DNA of 64,000 nt from Maribacter sp. BPC-D8 (GTDB lineage: Bacteria; Bacteroidota; Bacteroidia; Flavobacteriales; Flavobacteriaceae). Numbering within the stretch: the first letter of the stretch is position 1; each line of letters opens with the position of its first letter. A program made the translations under genes and the position numbers. Of this stretch, positions 38,401 to 51,600 are shown in pieces. The notes under the pieces were generated by a model. It did not search any database. It saw only the letters and a list, made by a program, of their open reading frames with translations, and was not told where the DNA came from. Where the stretch lies: NCBI RefSeq assembly GCF_035207705.1, contig NZ_CP128187.1:2108001-2172000 (forward strand), written 5' to 3'.

Positions 38401-41400
38401 AAATTATCTATGGATGTACCAGCTCCTTGAGAAGATCCACCAGGAATACCAGCAGCATCTGCGGTAGCCGTAAGTTGAAAACTACCATCAATATCTGTAT
38501 AATCATACGTTGCCGCACCTTCTAAAGCATCTGGGCAACCATCATTATCACTGTCTAAATCTAGATGATTGTAAATACCATCATTATCTGTATCTAATTG
38601 ATAAGCACATAAGATATTAACTCTCCACCCTATATTATCGGCATTAGCCGCATCCATTTGGGTGATTACAATTTTGTCTATTGGCTTGTCTATATTAAAC
38701 CTAAAATTAGCCTCTTGAGCTCCTCCACCAATAATTGCGGCTATAGCATCTCCGGTAACTTGGTCATAAGAAGCTCCTGCACCTATTGTACCACTAAGGG
38801 CATAAATATCTGCCGGAAATTCTACTTGAACTCCGTTGTTAAAAAATCTAATATTCTGACTTTCATTATAACTTCCTGCAGCATTTCTAGCTAAACTTCT
38901 AACATTAAATTCTGTGGATAATATAAGTTCAGAAAATACAATTTCTGTAGAAGTACCGGTTACAGCAGAGTTTGAATTACGCGTTTGCATATCTACCCGT
39001 ATGGTACCATCTGTATAATTTGGTGTGTTAGCGCCAAAGCTGCCTGAACCTATTGTAGTTGTAGCAACTGCCGTTATACCGCTATCAAAATCTTTTATAT
39101 AAGTAACTAAATCACCATCATTACTATTTACAGGTACTGCATTGTAAGCTGCATCTGTAAAATGAATATTAGTTGAAGCAGCGGCATCACAGCCACTATT
39201 AGATTCATCAATATCTAAAATACCATCATTATCATCATCTTCATCACAGGCGTCACCAATAGTATCGCCATCAAAATCTGTAAACAAAGGATGATTTGGA
39301 AGACATTCTGAACATGCGCTTGATTGTGCTAACTTATCTAATGAGGTACCTCTACCTTGAGCTGAACCACTAGGTATGCCATTGGCACCTACAGCTACTG
39401 TTAATATCAGATCACCATCAATATCATCATAATTATAACTTGCATCACCCTCTAAAGCATCTGGGCAACCATCGTTATCACTATCTAAATCTATACAATC
39501 TAAAATACCATCACCATCGGTGTCAGTTGTAGATACTCTTGGAAATTCTCCAATTTCCATTCTAAATTGTTGTGTACTTGGGGTGATATTATCATCCCAA
39601 TCCATATAAAAATAGGTGGTTCCATAACTCTCGGCAAGTATCGGACTAGAGCCTCCACTACCATTTGCTTCTATACTAGCATAACCCGAACCATCATCTG
39701 TAGTAACCAAAACGCTGGCTGGTGTATCAGCATTTACATAATGCATTTGACTATTAGATTGATATGTTTCAATCTCGCCTGAACTAAAAGCAACACCTGC
39801 AATTGCTTCTCTTCTAATATCGACTGGCTCTGAGAACTCTAAAATAAAGCCGGCATGACCACCTAACAAACTACCTGCCGCTGCACCCATATAAAGTCTA
39901 GCATCATCTGGCTCATTAGAAACAGAAGTAATGGTAACGGTAATACCTGCTAAATTTACATTTAAGCTACCTAAATCGAAGGTACCTATAAGTCCCCATT
40001 CATTATCACTACCACTTCTACCTGACCAATAGGTATTTCCTATTATTGAATTCCATTGAAAATCGATCCAGCTAATAGAAGTATCCTGTGCACCAATAAC
40101 CGATGCCGGTGGTGCTACACATTCATCTGAATCTAAAATTCCGTCATTATCATCATCTAGATCGCAACCATCTGGTACACCATCATTATCATTATCAGCA
40201 TTATCATCAAATCCTTCACAAAGATCTGAAGTATCTGGAACTCCGTCATTATCATCATCTAAATTCTCTATTGTAATTACTTCGGTAAGGTCGTCTATAG
40301 ATGAATTAGAATCTGTTTCATCTTGAGTGTTAGAGATTGTATTTGTTATAGTCTTAGTAGCGAATGGTGCATTTATATCATCTGCAGTAGCCACAAGAAT
40401 TAAAGATCGCTTTTCGCCCTTAACCATAGTGCCAACATTCCAGTTTGGTGCAGACCATGTACCTTTGCTTGGCGTAGCACTAGTCAAAGTTAAGCCTGCT
40501 GGTAAAGCATCGTTAATCACTAAATTGGTGACATCATCTATACCTAAACTTTCTACCGTAATTGTAAATGTTATATTCTCTCCTTCTAAATAGTTCGTTT
40601 TATCTGCAGTTTTGGTTAAAACAATATCTGGATCACAAAAGAACATAGGAATTACATTAGAATCGTAGAAACAACCGCCCTTAGAAACTCTAACAAAAAT
40701 ATCTCCAATCGCTGGAGGTGTAAAGTCAATACTAGTTGATCCTGCTACAGCTACACCGTTCTGATACCATTGGTAGGAATCAAATGTCTCGCTTAGTGAT
40801 ATCGTTTCACCTAAACATCCTAATCCAGAGATAGAATAATCTACTGTTGGTACGGTATCAAAACCTGAAAAATAACCTCCAATACCTAACGATCCACTTA
40901 AACCAATAACACCCACAGCAATAGGACCTGTAGATTGTACCTGAATATTACCTGTTAAGTTTGGAATATAAAAACTTTTCCATGGTAAACCTGTAGCAGG
41001 TATAGATGCTGGTAAGGTAACTGACACATTATCTGCCGTTACTATAATATTTGCATCCGGGGTAGTATTTGAAGCTAGTATGGTTAGTCCGCCACTAATG
41101 GCTTTACCTGCTAAATCTTCAATATTACTTATATTGTTTAAATTATTAGGCAGTAAACAATTTACAGGAGCAATAAAATTCATTCCGTTTGTAGCTGCAG
41201 AATTACTACCAGCTAAACATTGGTATGCATATACGTTTTTTGATGTTACAACGGTTAAATTACTACCAGCAGTAGAACCAGAATAGTTTGATCCTGGCAC
41301 TATAAAATACTCCCCTTCGTTTATGGTTGCTATTGGTGTTGCAGATCCATTTACAAAAATATCAGTACCACTTGCGGTACCAATAATCACAGGAAACTCT

Positions 41401-42260
41401 AAAGCATCGGTACCACCCCCTCTAACAAAAACATATTCACGACCAATAATATCAATCGGTACGGGTTGGTCTATACCAGCATCTTGTAAATTAGATCCAG
41501 GAAGAACTCCTATAAGTATACTACCATTACTTATGGCGATATCTTTATCTGATGTTACATCTGCACCTACCCAACCATATCTATTGGCATCACCATTATT
41601 ACCTAGTGCCTCTAAAACATATGATTCTCCTTTATTTAATGTTATTGTTATGGTGTCATCTGTTAAACCAATAGGGTCTGCACCTAATCTAAAAACACAA
41701 TCTGTATCATAATCAGAAATGGTTACCGTTGTATTATCTTCTGTAGCCATAATCCCTAAAGCAGAATTGTAAATACTTCTATCATGTACAAAAGGAATCC
41801 CTCCCCATTTAAAATGGGTTCCTAATGCAGCACGACCTTTAGATGTTAATGATGCACCTTGAGCGGCACTACGACCTCTGTAATTTGCATAGAATTTTTC
41901 TCCGCCAGGGGCTTCGAAACGTAAGCCTCCCGTGGTGCTTACGAAACCAACTTCGGCAGAAGGAAGTAGTGTTATTCCATTTTGTTGTATGGGTAAAACA
42001 TAAGTAAACGGATTTGTATTTGATACAGAAACAGTTGCTGCGGGTGTTAATGAAGTACCAATGTATATATTTACATTAAAAGGTATTGTTTCCGAAGTGG
42101 AGAGATACACAGATTGCTCTTTTATATATCCTGCTCTGGCAGATGTAAGTGGTGGCATATAATGCAAATCACTTAGTTGAGCGAAAGAGCTACAAATCGC
42201 AAAAAAGAATAATACTACCGATAGTAATCTGTTCTTGATTTTTGAAGATTTTATTTTCAT
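26412..42260 (-). CDS. Giant T9SS adhesin A (5282 aa)
   Basis: A 5282-aa surface protein. Signal peptide 1-27 (SSFAQ). An N-terminal region with [23 protein letters not shown] resembles the IgGFc-binding N-terminal domain. An Ig/PKD-like domain and a DUF11 domain (nt about 40290-40640) follow. Long TSP3-type DxDxDG calcium repeats come next (nt about 32390-40290), interrupted by small non-repeat domains and including eight 62-aa units. Two 97-aa Ig-like repeats precede twelve 108-aa Ig-like repeats with EF-hand loops (nt about 27600-31490), then more TSP3. A type B gliding-associated C-terminal sorting domain ends it ([35 protein letters not shown]). It is the SprB type of architecture, implying adhesion or gliding. 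It is first in its operon and extremely acidic. Confidence 0.93.
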   Translation of the reverse strand: MKIKSSKIKNRLLSVVLFFFAICSSFAQLSDLHYMPPLTSARAGYIKEQSVYLSTSETIPFNVNIYIGTSLTPAATVSVSNTNPFTYVLPIQQNGITLLPSAEVGFVSTTGGLRFEAPGGEKFYANYRGRSAAQGASLTSKGRAALGTHFKWGGIPFVHDRSIYNSALGIMATEDNTTVTISDYDTDCVFRLGADPIGLTDDTITITLNKGESYVLEALGNNGDANRYGWVGADVTSDKDIAISNGSILIGVLPGSNLQDAGIDQPVPIDIIGREYVFVRGGGTDALEFPVIIGTASGTDIFVNGSATPIATINEGEYFIVPGSNYSGSTAGSNLTVVTSKNVYAYQCLAGSNSAATNGMNFIAPVNCLLPNNLNNISNIEDLAGKAISGGLTILASNTTPDANIIVTADNVSVTLPASIPATGLPWKSFYIPNLTGNIQVQSTGPIAVGVIGLSGSLGIGGYFSGFDTVPTVDYSISGLGCLGETISLSETFDSYQWYQNGVAVAGSTSIDFTPPAIGDIFVRVSKGGCFYDSNVIPMFFCDPDIVLTKTADKTNYLEGENITFTITVESLGIDDVTNLVINDALPAGLTLTSATPSKGTWSAPNWNVGTMVKGEKRSLILVATADDINAPFATKTITNTISNTQDETDSNSSIDDLTEVITIENLDDDNDGVPDTSDLCEGFDDNADNDNDGVPDGCDLDDDNDGILDSDECVAPPASVIGAQDTSISWIDFQWNSIIGNTYWSGRSGSDNEWGLIGTFDLGSLNVNLAGITVTITSVSNEPDDARLYMGAAAGSLLGGHAGFILEFSEPVDIRREAIAGVAFSSGEIETYQSNSQMHYVNADTPASVLVTTDDGSGYASIEANGSGGSSPILAESYGTTYFYMDWDDNITPSTQQFRMEIGEFPRVSTTDTDGDGILDCIDLDSDNDGCPDALEGDASYNYDDIDGDLILTVAVGANGIPSGSAQGRGTSLDKLAQSSACSECLPNHPLFTDFDGDTIGDACDEDDDNDGILDIDESNSGCDAAASTNIHFTDAAYNAVPVNSNDGDLVTYIKDFDSGITAVATTTIGSGSFGANTPNYTDGTIRVDMQTRNSNSAVTGTSTEIVFSELILSTEFNVRSLARNAAGSYNESQNIRFFNNGVQVEFPADIYALSGTIGAGASYDQVTGDAIAAIIGGGAQEANFRFNIDKPIDKIVITQMDAANADNIGWRVNILCAYQLDTDNDGIYNHLDLDSDNDGCPDALEGAATYDYTDIDGSFQLTATADAAGIPGGSSQGAGTSIDNLQQSAECSECSPNHPLYNDADGDSVGDFCDDDNDNDGIANALECTPAKGSILTGDDTLLLTGEYNNGNGVDQQFTITSTEYNILDKTGSADNGLQVRWNQGTDPTVEMILTLQEPVNAVQNAIRVSSFERNSAVGGIQNADKTVTITWPGGGTAVLSDPLGETDLGNGAVITSGTPFQVAPDAAGLSRLVPDSQWSLLIDTSTGITFPMDIGYYADGTINSSANHVNEGFAFRSVLDCDNDNDGVANSLDLDSDNDGIYDVVESGGTDADENGIADGAVSTEGIPNTAGTGTVPTETTAGTPDFLNGDSDGDTCSDANEAYASSTADNGDGSEYDDADTATVSDGSGKITANGLVAAATYTTGAVTAVTTEDLDLDGDGLVGICDLDDDGDGDPDTTDTDPLDPCVYSTSQVAANAEASWNALDCDGDGETNGFEIANSTDPADPCEVTVPTVRAPTDENYAVWAAEDCDGDTIDNGTEVTNGTDPFDIDTDGDGVQDDVDSDALDPCDPIQAAGYTGYDATNAIWAAADCDGDGVLNSTEVTNGTDPYTTDTDGDGVPDNIDADALDPCDPVQAAGYTGYDATNAIWAAADCDGDGVTNGTEDTNGTDPYNTDTDGDGVPDNTDTDALDPCDPIQAPGYTGYDATNAIWAAADCDSDGVINGTENTNGTDPYSSDTDGDGVPDTTDIDPLDPCDPSQVAGYTGYDATNAIWAAADCDGDGVTNGTEATNGTDPYNTDTDGDGVPDNTDTDALDPCDPVQAPGYTGYDATNAIWAAADCDGDGVINSTEVTNGTDPYSSDTDGDGVPDNTDTDALDPCDPVQAAGYTGYDATNAIWAAADCDGDNVTNGTEDTFGTDPYNTDTDGDGIQDDVDNDPLDPCDPVQAPGYTGYVATNAIWAAADCDSDGVINGTEITNGTDPYSTDTDGDGVPDDIDTDPLDPCTPVQAAGYTGYDATNPIWAAADCDGDGIINGTEVTNGTDPYNPDSDGDGINDGQEDTDNTDPLNDCESIGGTPLPTSDCDGDGVQNSLDACEGFDDAINADGDALPDACDDDDDNDGIPDAVEGTGDFDDDGIPDSLDLDSDNDGIPDLVETGNGSLDTNGNGYIDSSESGVGTNGIPDILEDGGVDGAGVSTVPLNSDGTAGPDYLDIDSDNDGIRDLVEGQTDAALVQLTGNDSDNDGIDDAFDVDNGGSLTTSPEDTDLDGRPDYLDLDSDADGIIDNIEWQSTSGHLFPSSDADGNGLADNYEIAPAGSGVSINEPENSDGQDMPDFRDTDADNDGLDDTTEVYDYNDDLTADVTPSGIDADNDGLDDAFDLSISGPNGIADANGATNNNQDVTTFLNTQDPFTSEVDFRDNHVHLEPTDTDGDGVDNLIDIDNDNDGILDYVESLGFHPTDNQGDACGIPDGSFIGGTYIPATGSGAGTLNAEYRFSTVVTSSLGVLDAIVQITAIDNATLTSIDAFPAGSSNEAWQPTFDVGDGTSVAGEEGSISFNIRLVASTTNFQVNLIRFGGVIYDIDGANTRESVTLTRPGLYAVDSNSLLTVSENPATGTATFEGPAETWTGVDFGPKLAAYFNYYETTNLNLTFTGELQSGFNTQDYLGSILFQTCDINGLFTTTNTTSGSTTGGTPSGGGSEPVYTIYQGIDSDHDGIEDHLDIDSDNDGIPDNVEAQLTSSYIPRGTVDTDNDGLGNPYEGAGNVGLTAIDTDLDGIPDYLDLDSDEDGLTDRVEAGFTLATNNLDNDNDGLLDDYDDVDTPGALFDTNDDQDNGASDLPNISKTTTPEVDYREVGIDDNDLDGIADSIDLDDDNDGILDTLETSGTDPSADADSDGVLNYRDTDLGVDANGDGIVDVFDTDGDGVPNHFDLDADNDGIYDVVESGSGKAFTAGIVDGAVGTDGIPNTVQASGQQNSGTVNYTVSNSETTPDGIYDFLELDADGDACNDVIEAGFTDPNGDGILGDGITVVDANGIVTGTTVIDGYTTPNNEDSATDTEFDFQQPGVVPTIATAAEQPQDVLTNGSAPETFTVTATGTDLLYQWQVDDQLGGGFVDIDDANATDIYSGSSTETLTLTGITTTENGFEYRVIITETSFVCSPLTSDNALLTVDVTPPAIPTVVSQITNDTTPVITGTAEADSTVTVVVDGAVYTTIADASGNWTIDTETATPDSGIFTPNVNGTNEVAVTSTDAAGNSTVDITTLELTIDTTNPAIPTVVSQITNDTTPVITGTAEANSTVTVEVGGAIFTIIADASGNWTLDTETVTPDSGTFAPNVNGVNEVAVTSTDAAGNSTVDITTLELTIDTTAPTAPTVEITEDTNNDGLISDTELTGPINAVVTLPADAVAGDTVTITDGNGNSQDVVLTATDISNGDITVIIANPGENGTIVVTANITDVAGNTSADSATDTAVLDTTAPLAPTVVITEDVNDDGLINEDELVGDIDARVTLPADAFAGDTVTVTDGNGNSQDVILTATDITNGFVDVVIANPGDTGTIVVTVNLTDVAGNVGPDSATDTAVLDITDPLAPTIQITEDVNDDELINGDELVGDLDAVVTLPAGAVAGDTVTVTDGNSNSQDIILTATDVAAGTIDVVIINPGENGTIVLTANLTDVAGNVGPDSATDTATIDTTAPVAPIIVITEDTDNDGLINEDELVGDIDARVTLVGAVFAGDIVTVTDGNGNSQDVVLTATNISDGYVDVVIANPGDMGTIVVTANITDVAGNVGPDSATDTAVLDITDPGAPSVIIVDDGNDDELINEDELVGDIQAAISLPSNIRAGDTVTITDGNGGSQDVILTAAEATNGFIIVVIPNPGDGGTINVTAFVTDVAGNVGIDSNTDMALLDLTDPSAPTVEITEDTNNDGIISESELTGDIDARVTLVGPTFEGDTVTVTDGNGNSQDVVLTAADVANGFIDVVIANPGDGNTIDVTANLTDVAGNVGPNSTTDTAIIDISAPSAPSVEITEDIDNNELIGADELVGDIDAVVTLPIDAVAGDTVTITDGNGNSQDVILTATDILNKSIDVVIANPGETGTIVLTAFITDEAGNVGDDSDTDTAVIDTTPPTAPTIEIIEDVNNDGLINEDELVGVIDARVTLPLDAKAGDMVTVTDGNGNSQDVFLTAADITNNSIDVVIANPGNNGTIVLTAFITDEAGNVGSDSATDTAVLDLTDPTAPTVEITEDTNNDGLISEDELVGDIDVVVTLPPDAVAGDTVTITDGNYNSQDVVLTATDITNGSIDVVIANPGDTGTIVITANITDVAGNVGLDSATDTAVLDLTDPLAPTVEITEDTNNDGIISEDELVGDIDARVSLPLDTEIGDTVTVTDGNGNSQDVILTAADIANGYIDVVIANPGDTGTIDVTANITDVAGNVGPDSATDTAVLDLTDPTAPTVEITEDTNNDGLISEDELVGDIDVVVTLPPDAVVGDTVTITDGNGNSQDVVLTATDITNGFIDVIIPNPGDAGTIVVTANITDIAGNVGPDSATDTAVLDLTDPLAPTVEITEDTNNDGLISIDELSGDIDARVTLPAQTFAGDTVTITDGNGNSQDVVLTAADVANGFIDVVIANPGDTGTIDVTANITDVAGNVGPDSATDTAELDLTDPTVDSFATIDITPVLTGQGDANETLVIELDTDGDNIPDVTYTVTTDASGDWSLDTETATPDSGTYPTLVDQDVISITVTDPAGNSGTGTVTVSVDTDNDGLNDNDEVALGTDPNNADSDGDGINDGQEVNVDNTNPLDDCSSVNGYPLADSDCDEDGLTTDEEVALGTDIDNPDSDNDGLLDGEEVMLDTNPNDSDSDDDGILDGQEVLDGTNPLDDCDHLGGTALPDSDCDDDGLTTAQEDAIGTDPNNADTDGDTIPDGQEIEDGTDPLNPCDSLNGSPSLDAGCNAEVVDSGIAVSNEIITPDGDGTNDSFLIENIESYPNNTVQIYNRWGVVVYEMNGYDNRTNTFRGSSDGRATISQDSELPVGVYFYVIKYDNEGNNLTKSGYLYINR
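27600..31490 (-). repeat. Twelve tandem 108-aa Ig-like repeats with EF-hand loops
   Basis: The unit is 324 nt; for example, the ATCTGTAGCA word recurs at 27621 and 27945. Each encodes P-(T/S)-(V/I)-x-I-x-(E/D)-D-x-N-x-D-G-x-I-x-x-x-E then [30 protein letters not shown] and NITDVAGN. The loop [12 protein letters not shown] fits an EF-hand pattern (acidic at 1, 3, 5; G6; I8; E12), degenerate in some units. Confidence 0.88.
31480..32060 (-). repeat. Two 97-aa Ig-like repeats
   Basis: Two 291-nt units (the word GTCAACTCTA at 31501 and 31792) encode [20 protein letters not shown], then ASGNWT and [15 protein letters not shown], a bacterial Ig-like fold typical of adhesin stalks. Confidence 0.8.
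35511..36998 (-). repeat. Eight tandem 62-aa TSP3/Cys repeats in adhesin A
   Basis: Units are exactly 186 nt: the word ATCTGCCGCT occurs at 35511, 35697, 35883, 36069, 36255, 36441, 36627 and 36813. A decayed ninth unit begins at 36999. Each unit reads [21 protein letters not shown], then GTDPY and DTDGDGVPD, ending LDPCDP, and so carries two Cys. Confidence 0.9.
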
Positions 42261-42724
42261 AGTGTACTATTGAAGGGGATGGTCAATAAAAAATATGGTT
42301 GTATTATAATTTTCTGTTTGTACTGCTTAGATATTTTTTTAGTTCTCGAGCAATATCAACAAACAAAAATGTAGTCCTTACACTACATTTAATGTTTTAT
42401 TATCCCTAAATATAATATGAGAACCAACTGATAGTTCAACTATTGTTGTCTATCAAGAACAAAATGTTGTGAAATGACCATTTTTGTATATGAAAATTTA
42501 TTAAAAAGATGCATTTCATCGATAAGACCTATAATTTCAACGGATTCAAGAACTTCTATTTTTGTAAGAATTTCATGTTTTTGTAGTCATAAATTAGATC
42601 CCATTTCATGTTCTCATTTAAGAAATCGGACGAAATACACTCGAGCTTTGTAGTCTTATTTTAAAACAAAAAAAGGGAAGGAGCTATGCTCCTTCCCTTT
42701 TCAATATGTCTTGATTTATGTTGG
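42261..42724. other. Intergenic region upstream of adhesin A
   Basis: 464 nt without a supportable gene. It holds the leader and presumed promoter of adhesin A, a 9-bp-stem inverted repeat AAATGTAGT/ACTACATTT (42367-42375 and 42382-42390), a 12-mer GTTGTGAAATGA (42466-42477) shared with the adhesin B leader, and the module B terminator at 42671. Confidence 0.65.
42671..42701 (-). terminator. Terminator of adhesin module B
   Basis: The same 14-bp stem as in module A (42671-42684 with 42688-42701), with loop TAT instead of ATA, 23 nt after the OmpA stop. Confidence 0.93.
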
Positions 42725-44662
42725 TTATTCTACCACAATAAACTCCGATCTTCTGTTCAGTTGATGGTTTTCTTTGCTACAAGGTACACCATTGCTACAG
42801 CCGTTTGTAAGTTCCGTTTCGCCATAACCTTCGTATGAGATTCTGTTGCTCGGGATGCCCGCTGCTATTAAGTAATCTGCTGTTGCCTTTGCCCTGTTCG
42901 CTGATAATCGCATGTTGTAACTATCGTTCGCCCGTGAATCGGTATGTGAGCGTACCTGTACGTTTACGTTCGGGTATTCGTTAAGGTATGCCAATACCTT
43001 GTTGATGCTGATCCTGGCATCTTCCCTAATGAAGTACTTATCAAAATCGAAGTAGATCGGTTCTATGTTCAGGTATTTCGCAAGGTCGGTACCTATCGGT
43101 GCCGATGGGTCTACCTGTGCCAGTACGATTTCTATGCCCATGGCATCTTCCGCCTTTACCGTCATGAAGGTCTTGTTGCCTTCCTCATAATCGGGCTTGG
43201 TCGCTACTACTTTATAACTGCCCTCTGCGCAATTACCTTCCATCTCGAACGCTCCGTTGGCATCGGTCTGTGAACTTGATACTACCTTGTTATCCTTGTC
43301 ATATACCGTTACCGATGCATCTGTTAACAGTGCATTGGTTTTTTGATCCTTTACGATTCCCGTTATATTTGTATGGCAGGTGAAGTCGAGCGGGGTCATT
43401 TCTACAAAGCTGTAGATATCGTCGTTTCCTTGTCCTCCTTTTCGGTTCGATGCGAAAAAGCCTTTCTTGGTCTCTTCGTTGATGATGTACGAGAAGTCAT
43501 CCTCTTCCCCGTTCAAAGGGCGTCCTACATTGAGCACTTCTCCCCTTTCGTTCTTCAGGTCGGTCGCGAAGACATCAAGTCCTCCTAGTCCCGGGTGTCC
43601 ATCGGATGAAAAGTATAGAATATCGCTTTGGGTCACGAACGGAAAGGTCTCCCTTGCCTCGGTATTGATTCGTTCTCCCAAGTTCAGTGGTGTACTGAAG
43701 GTACCGTCCTTGTTGATATCTACCACGTAGATATCGGATTCCCCTTTCGTACCCGGCATATCGGAAGCGAAGTACAGCTTCGTCTCGTCATTGTTCAAGG
43801 TCGGGTGTGCTACCGAATAGCTGTCCCCGTTAAAGGGCAGTTCTTCGATATTTTTCCATTCGCCGTTTTCTTTGGTCGCCCTGTATATCTTAAGTCTACT
43901 GACTCCTTCTTCGTCCCTTTCGAACTTACCGTCATCGGAGTTGTTACGTGTAAAATACATCGTCTGTCCGTCCTTGGTAAATGCCGTCGAAGATTCGTGG
44001 GTCTTTTTGTTCAGCTTTTTCGATAGCTTGTCCACATCGGTAAAGTTACCTTGGTCGTCCTGTTCCGCTTTATATAGATTTAAAAAGGAACCATTGTTCC
44101 ATTTATGGATGTTCTTCGTTAGCAGTCCGCTGTCTCTTGCCGTGGAGAACACCAGTCCTTTTTCATAGAACGAGGGTGCAAAGTCCGATACCTTCGAGTT
44201 CAGCCCGATGTTCTTCAGTTCGTACCTGCCCGAGCGTTCCTCGATCTGTTCCAGGTAATCTTGGTTCTCTCCAAAAGTGATGGCACGTTGATCGTTCGCC
44301 TTTGCACTCTTGAACTTGTTCATCCAAGTGTCGGATTCTGTATAGTTTTCTAAAGATTTTAGTGTCTGTGCGTAGCGGTACATATATTCCGGGTCGATAT
44401 CCGCTCCTTCAAGTGCGAACAGTTTACCGTACCAGCTCGATGCCTCTTCGTAGTTCGCGTTCAAATAGTTCGCGTTGCCTAAATTCTTGTATACCTCTTC
44501 TTCGGTATACCCGTCCTTTACCAGTTGCTCGTACGATTGTATCGCAGAGGCATAGGCGTAGTTCGTGAATTTTGTATCCGCTTTTTTTATCTTCTTGTCC
44601 TGTGCGTTCGCCATCATAGCCATTACCGCCAAGCCACAAAAAATATATCCTGTTTTTTTCAT
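42725..44662 (-). CDS. PorE-like OmpA-family protein, module B
   Basis: 645 aa with the signal peptide, TPR, propeller, carboxypeptidase-regulatory-like and OmpA order described for module A. Upstream of codon 545 or so, its DNA appears base-for-base identical to the module A gene. The last 300 nt carry many, mostly synonymous, changes, including AAGG for CAAA around 42992 and GTGAGCG for GCGAACG. The only visible protein difference is N for T in EYPNVNVQV, and module C shares that Asn. It starts 11 nt after the PorP stop and ends at the conserved terminator. A role anchoring the export complex to peptidoglycan is inferred from PorE. Confidence 0.92.
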   Translation of the reverse strand: MKKTGYIFCGLAVMAMMANAQDKKIKKADTKFTNYAYASAIQSYEQLVKDGYTEEEVYKNLGNANYLNANYEEASSWYGKLFALEGADIDPEYMYRYAQTLKSLENYTESDTWMNKFKSAKANDQRAITFGENQDYLEQIEERSGRYELKNIGLNSKVSDFAPSFYEKGLVFSTARDSGLLTKNIHKWNNGSFLNLYKAEQDDQGNFTDVDKLSKKLNKKTHESSTAFTKDGQTMYFTRNNSDDGKFERDEEGVSRLKIYRATKENGEWKNIEELPFNGDSYSVAHPTLNNDETKLYFASDMPGTKGESDIYVVDINKDGTFSTPLNLGERINTEARETFPFVTQSDILYFSSDGHPGLGGLDVFATDLKNERGEVLNVGRPLNGEEDDFSYIINEETKKGFFASNRKGGQGNDDIYSFVEMTPLDFTCHTNITGIVKDQKTNALLTDASVTVYDKDNKVVSSSQTDANGAFEMEGNCAEGSYKVVATKPDYEEGNKTFMTVKAEDAMGIEIVLAQVDPSAPIGTDLAKYLNIEPIYFDFDKYFIREDARISINKVLAYLNEYPNVNVQVRSHTDSRANDSYNMRLSANRAKATADYLIAAGIPSNRISYEGYGETELTNGCSNGVPCSKENHQLNRRSEFIVVE

Positions 44663-45620
44663 GTCGTTTTTTATTAAAAGAATCTTGGGGTGATCACTCG
44701 TTTGTACTTGTTCAAAAATTCATATCTCAGCATAATCTCGAAAGAGCCGTCGTTGAACCTTGTAGCTCCAAGATCGGTCGTTTCCTTATCATATGCAAGA
44801 CCCAACATGAACTGGTCGTTCAGCTGAAAACCGAACAGTGCGCTGAGTGCCGCGTCCCATCTGTACGCTGCTCCCAAAGAGAACTTGTCGTTGAACAAAA
44901 AGTTCGCACTAAGATCTATCTGTAATGGTGCTCCCTTTACCGCCTTTATTAGTGCAGCAGGTTTAAACTTTACGTTGTTCTTTAGATCGAACACGTAGCC
45001 CGTGATCAAATAGAAGTTCATACGCTCTTGTGCGATAAGGCTCGAACTGTTCGTATCCGAATTGTCGAAATGCTCGGTCTGTAAAAAGTTCGGTACCGAT
45101 AGTCCTGCATAGAATTGATCCGTATGGTAATAGATTCCTGCTCCAAAATTAGGCGAGAATTTATTGTCGATATTCGGCAGGTTCGTCTCCGCACCGTAGT
45201 TACGTAGCTTCGTAAAGTCTACGTTGAACAGGTGTCCGCCGGCTTTTAGTCCGAAAGAAAGCTTCCCTTCATCTGAGGTCTTTACCGTGTAACTGAACGC
45301 GGCATCGATATAGGTATCTTGATTGGTACCATTACCGATCTCATCGTTCACCACCGATAGGCCAAGACCTACATGGTCGGATACCGGAGTGTGGAAGTTC
45401 AGTGTCTGCGTTGTCGGTGCGCCATCAAGCCCTACCCACTGCGAACGGTGCAGTGCGGCGATGCTCAACACTCCTCGGGAACCTGCGTACGCAGGGTTCA
45501 CCGATATCGTATTGTACATGTACTGCGTGTACTGGGCGTCTTGCTGGGCATGGCCCATAAAGAGTCCCGCTACGGTAATTATAATGGTTAGAAAATATTT
45601 GTTCATCGTATCTTATTTTA
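43029..45620 (-). repeat. 2.6-kb duplicated segment, copy B
   Basis: Partner of 23809-26400. The match breaks on the left at 43028 (A here, G in copy A) and on the right at 45621, within the leader between adhesin stop and porP start. Confidence 0.88.
44674..45606 (-). CDS. PorP/SprF-family T9SS outer-membrane protein, module B
   Basis: 310-aa outer-membrane barrel whose sequence equals that of module A at the protein level and, as far as can be read, at the DNA level. It begins 26 nt after the adhesin B stop. Because the adhesin A and B sorting domains differ while this presumed partner is identical, it should be able to serve both cargoes, or selection acts only on a few contact positions. 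It is assigned by the DAQYTQYMYNTISVNPAYAGSRG opening and the HRSQWVGLDGAP signature. Confidence 0.95.
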   Translation of the reverse strand: MNKYFLTIIITVAGLFMGHAQQDAQYTQYMYNTISVNPAYAGSRGVLSIAALHRSQWVGLDGAPTTQTLNFHTPVSDHVGLGLSVVNDEIGNGTNQDTYIDAAFSYTVKTSDEGKLSFGLKAGGHLFNVDFTKLRNYGAETNLPNIDNKFSPNFGAGIYYHTDQFYAGLSVPNFLQTEHFDNSDTNSSSLIAQERMNFYLITGYVFDLKNNVKFKPAALIKAVKGAPLQIDLSANFLFNDKFSLGAAYRWDAALSALFGFQLNDQFMLGLAYDKETTDLGATRFNDGSFEIMLRYEFLNKYKRVITPRFF

Positions 45621-45632
45621 AGGGGATTTTTT

Positions 45633-48600
45633 TTATCTGTTGATGTATAGGTAACCGGCTTTACTTAAGTTATCGCCATCATTATTATATTTAATGACAT
45701 AGAAATAAACACCGACCGGTAGACTAGCGTCTGTTTGAATAGTTACCCTACCATTAGAAACTCCTTTAAAGGTGTTCGTAACATTATCGTAACCGTTCAT
45801 CTCATACACTATGATACCCCATCTGTTATAAATCTGTACCGTATTGTTCGGGTAAGATTCAATATTATCTATTAAGAACTCATCATTGGTACCATCGTTA
45901 TCTGGTGTTATGATTTCATTGATAACAGATATACCTGTTTCCACTAACTCTTCACCACAACCTGCCGCTAAAGTTGGCACACCGTTTAATGAGTCACAAG
46001 GATTCAATGGATCTGTACCATCTTCAATCTCTTGTCCGTCAAGAATGGTATCACCATCTGTATCCGCTACATCTGGATCAGTACCTATCGCTAATTCTTG
46101 AGAAGTGGTTAGACCATCTTCATCACAATCAGAGATCAAATAATCGCCACCTTGTTCAACGGTAATACTACCTTCATCATAATCGCAAGGATCTTCTGGG
46201 TTGGTATCATCGTCAAGCTCTTGCCCGTTAAGAACACCATCACCATCACAATCTGCAACAAGATAATCACCTGAGAAATCAAGCGTAACATTTTCTATTA
46301 CGTAGTCACATGGGTCATTTTTATCTGTACCGTCTGCTTCTTCTTGCGTATCAAGAACACCGTCACCATCACTATCACCTATTTCTCTAAAGTTTACTTC
46401 TGGTGTAGTAGCATCGTCGTCATTATCAGTACCATCGGCACCTGTATCCAAATCATTGTTTACATCGTTACCAGGAGTTCTGTCAAAGCCGTCATCTAGA
46501 CCATCATTATCAGAATCAACACCTGTAAAAGTACCTTCATCTGTTTCATCAATATCTAGCACACCATCATCTTCAGAATCAAGGTCTAAGTAATCTGGAG
46601 TTCCGTCACCGTCCGTATCTTCTGGAACCAATCCGCCTGGGTAATTTGTATCCAATCCGCTTGCATCAAAAGCATCGGCAGGAACAACATACGTTAAGGT
46701 AGGCTGCGCTTCTACGTTATCTGGAATACCATCATCATCTGCATCAATATCTAAGAAGTTAGCTTCACCTGTACCATCGGTATTTGGTGGAGTCGTTCCT
46801 TCTGAACTATCTGCTTGACCGTTACCGGTCGTATCTGCAAATCCAGTATCATTACTGTCGATAACACCATCATTATTGGTATCAAGTGCACCGTTACCTG
46901 CTTCCACTACATCTACGATACCATCATTATCGGCATCAATATCAAAGTGGTTAGGAATTCCGTCACCGTCAAAATCAAATGCTGGTTCCGTTGTTCCGTT
47001 TACATTACCAACTAATGGATCATTAGGATCATCATCAGAATGGTTTGGAACACCATCGTTATCATCATCTGCGCTTGGGTCGATTCCGTTAGCTTCATCT
47101 AAATCTGAGATGCCATCGTTATCGTCATCAAGGTCTATATAATCAGGAATACCATCTTGATCGAAATCTAGGATATCTCTAAAATCTACCTGAGTTAAAT
47201 CAGCATCATCTTCGTTATCCGTACCATCGGCACCTGTATCCAGATCATTGTTTACATCGTTACCCGGTGTATCGTCATAAGCATCGTTTAGACCATCTCC
47301 GTCAGCATCTGCTAATGGATCTGTCATAGTACCTTGACCTGCTTCTAAAGCATCACTTACACCATCTTCATCTGAGTCAGTATCGATATAATCAGGAATA
47401 CCATCCATATCGGTATCTTCTGGCTCAATTCCGCCTGGGTAATTGGTATCTAATCCGGTTGCATCAAAAGCATCTGCTGGTACGATATACGCATCAGTAG
47501 GTTGTGCTTCTACGTTATCTGGAATACCATCATCATCTGCATCGATATCTAAGAAGTTAGATTCACCTGTACCATCGGTATTTGGTGGAGTCGTTCCTTC
47601 TGAATCATCAGCCTGACCGTTATCATCAGTATCAGCGAAACCAGTATCAAGACCATCAATAACACCATCATTATTTGTATCAAGGTCACCGTTACCAGCT
47701 TCCACAACATCTACGATACCATCATTATCAGCATCGATATCAAAGTGATTTGGAATACCATCACCGTCAAAATCGAACGCTGGTTCTGTTGTTCCGTTTA
47801 CATTACCTACTAATGGATCGTTAGGATCATCATCAGAATGGTTTGGAACACCATCGTTATCATCATCGCCACTTGGGTCGATTCCGTTAGCCTCATCTAA
47901 ATCTGAGATACCATCGTTATCGTCATCAAGATCTACCGTATCTGGAATACCATCTTGATCGAAATCAAGGACATCTCTAAAGTCAACCTCAGCCATATCT
48001 GCATCATCTTCGTTATCTGTTGCAATTGCACCAGTATCCAAATCATTGTTTACATCAAGACCCGGAGTATCATCAAAAGCATCGTTAAGACCATCTGCAT
48101 CAGCATCGGCTAAAGGATCCACGAGAGTACCTTGACCAGCTTCCAGCATATCTGAAATACCATCGTTATCAGAATCAGCATCCAAATAATCAGGAGTAAG
48201 ATCTGTATCTGTATCCTCAGGTCTTAATCCGTTAGGGTAGTTTGTATCTACACCGTTAACATCAAAAGTATTTGCAGGAACAACATAACCAGTTGTTGGT
48301 TGTGCCTCTACGTTATCTGGAATACCATCGTCGTCGGCATCAATATCCAAGAAATCTGCATTACCTGTCGTATCAGTATTGATAGGCGTAGTCGTTTCTG
48401 AACTATCAGCCTGACCATCGTTATCATTATCTTCAAAACTTGTATCAAGACCATCAATAACACCATCATTATTCGTATCTAAAGCATCATTACCAGCTTC
48501 GTACACATCATAGATTCCGTCATTATCAGCATCAATATCAAAGTGATTTGGAATACCATCACCATCAAAATCGAACGCTGGTTCTGTTGTACCATTTACA

Positions 48601-51600
48601 TCACCTACTAATGGATCGTTAGGATCATCATCTGAATGGTTTGGAACACCATCATTGTCATCATCGCCACTTGGGTCGATTCCGTTAGCTTCATCTAAAT
48701 CTGAGATACCATCGTTATCGTCATCAAGATCTACCGTATCTGGAATACCATCTTGATCGAAATCAAGTACTGATCTAAAATCTACCTCAGCCACATCTGT
48801 ATCATCTTCGTTATCTGTTGCAATTGCACCAGTATCTAAATCATTATTGACATCGTTACCTGGGGTGTCATCGAAAGCATCGTTTAATCCGTCATTATCT
48901 GCATCGGCTAAAGGATCTACAAGAGTTCCTTGTCCAGCTTCTAAGACATCACTAATACCATCGTTATCAGAATCATCGTCCAAATAATCAGGAGTTAAAT
49001 CTGTATCTGTATCCTCAGGTCTTAATCCGTTAGGGTAGTTTGTATCTACACCGTTAACATCAAAAGTATTTGCAGGAACCACATAACCTGTTGTTGGTTG
49101 TGCCTCTACGTTATCTGGAATACCATCGTCGTCTGCATCAATATCTAAGAAATCTGCATTACCTGTCGTATCAGTATTGATAGGTGAAGTAGTTTCAGAG
49201 CTATCAGCCTGACCATCGTTGTCATTATCTTCAAAACCAGTGTCAATACCATCGATAACACCATCATTATTAGTGTCTAAAGCATCATTACCAGCTTCGT
49301 ACACATCATAGATTCCGTCATTATCAGCATCAATATCGAAGTGATTTGGAATACCATCACCGTCAAAATCGAATGCTGGTTCAGTTGTACCATTTACATC
49401 ACCTACTAATGGATCGTTAGGATCATCATCGGAATGGTTTGGAACACCATCGTTATCATCATCACCACTTGGGTCGATTCCGTTAGCCTCATCTAAATCT
49501 GAAATACCATCGTTATCATCATCCAAATCAACGATATCCATAATACCATCTTGGTCAAAATCTAATATTGATCTAAAATCAACCTCAGCAGTATCAACAT
49601 CATCTACATTATCAGTTGCGATTGCACCTGTATCTAAATCATTATTGACATCGTTACCTGGAGTATCATCAAAAGCATCATTTAATCCGTCACCGTCGGC
49701 ATCAGCCAATGGATCTGTCATAGTACCTTGACCTGCTTCTAGAACATCTGGAGTACCATCATCGTCAGAATCAGCATCCAAGTAATCAGGAGTAAGATCT
49801 GTATCTGTATCCTCAGGTCTTAATCCGTTAGGGTAGTTTGTATCTACACCATTGAAATCAAAAGCATTTGCAGGAACAACATAACCTGTTGTAGGTTGTG
49901 CCTCTACGTTATCTGGAATACCATCGTCATCTGCATCAATATCTAAGAAATCTGCATTACCTGTCGTATCAGTATTGATAGGTGAAGTAGTTTCAGAGCT
50001 ATCAGCCTGACCATCGTTATCATTATCTTCAAAACCAATATCAATACCATCGATAACTCCATCATTATTAGTATCTAAAGCATCATTGCCAGCTTCATAT
50101 ACATCATAGATTCCGTCATTATCAGCATCAATATCGAAGTGATTTGGAATACCATCACCATCAAAATCGAATGTTGGCTCAACCGTTCCGTTTACATCAC
50201 CCACAAGTGGATCAGTAGGAGCATCATCTAAATAATTTGGTACACCGTCATTATCATCATCGGCACTTGGATCAACTCCGTTGGACTCATCTAAATCAGA
50301 AATGCCATCATTGTCGTCATCCAAATCAACAATATCCATAATACCATCTTGGTCGCGATCTAATATAGATCTGAAATCAACCTCAGCGGTATCTAAATCA
50401 TCTTCGTTGTCAGTTGCAATTGCGCCAGTATCTAAATCATTGTTTACATCTGTACCTGGTGTATCATCAAAAGCATCATTTAATCCGTCATTATCAGCAT
50501 CAGCTAAAGGATCAGTCAATGTTCCTTGACCAGCTTCAATAATATCTGGCGTACCATCATTGTCAGAATCTGGATCCAAGTAATCAGGAATTAAATCATT
50601 ATCCGTATCTGCAGGTGTAATTCCACCTGGATATTGAGTATCTAAACCTTCAGCGTCAAAAGCATCATCTGGAGCATCATAAGCTGCCGTAGTTTGTGCT
50701 TCTACATTATCTGGAATACCATCATCATCTGCATCAATATCTACGTAGTTTGCACCACCTGTAGTATCTGTATTTAATGGGGCTGTACCTTCTGTAGCAT
50801 CAGCTTGACCATTATCATTTGCATCTAAGAATACATCATCAGTACTGTCAATAGCACCATCGTTATTGGTATCTAAAGGACCTGTTCCATTTTCAACTAG
50901 ATCAAGAATACCATCATTATCAGCATCTATATCTAAGTGGTTAGGATTAGCATCACCATCAAAATTATCGATTGGTAAAGCGGTACCAGGACCATCTGTA
51001 GCTGCAGGAGTTGTATTATCATCTGTATCTACGATATCTGAAAGTCCGTCACCATCTGCATCATCAATAGTTCCTGTTCCAATAACACCATCGTTATCTG
51101 GGTCTGAACCACCGGCTTCTGTTACATCTGGAATACCATCATTATCAGAATCAGTATCTATTCTATCATCAAATCCGTCATCATCTGTATCAGGATTTTC
51201 TAAAGGCGTACCAGGAGTAGTTGCATCTGCAGGGTCAACAGTATCAGCCAAACCATCACGGTCTGTATCTGTAGCGAAAGTATCTATAACACCATCGTTG
51301 TCTGCATCTGGACCACCAGCTTCTGTTACATCTGGAATACCATCATTGTCTGAATCTAAATCTATTCTATCTTCAATACCGTCACCATCAGAATCTTCAT
51401 CTGGTAAAGGAGTATCTGCAATTTCATCTGCAAGACCATCATTATTTATATCTGTCATAGAAGTTGGGTCACCCGCAATTGGGTAGTCTATATGACCATC
51501 ACCATCTGTATCTGTACCACCAGCTTCTATAGAATCTGGAATACCATCATTATCAGAATCCAAGTCAATACTATCTGGAATACCATCACCGTCTGTATCA

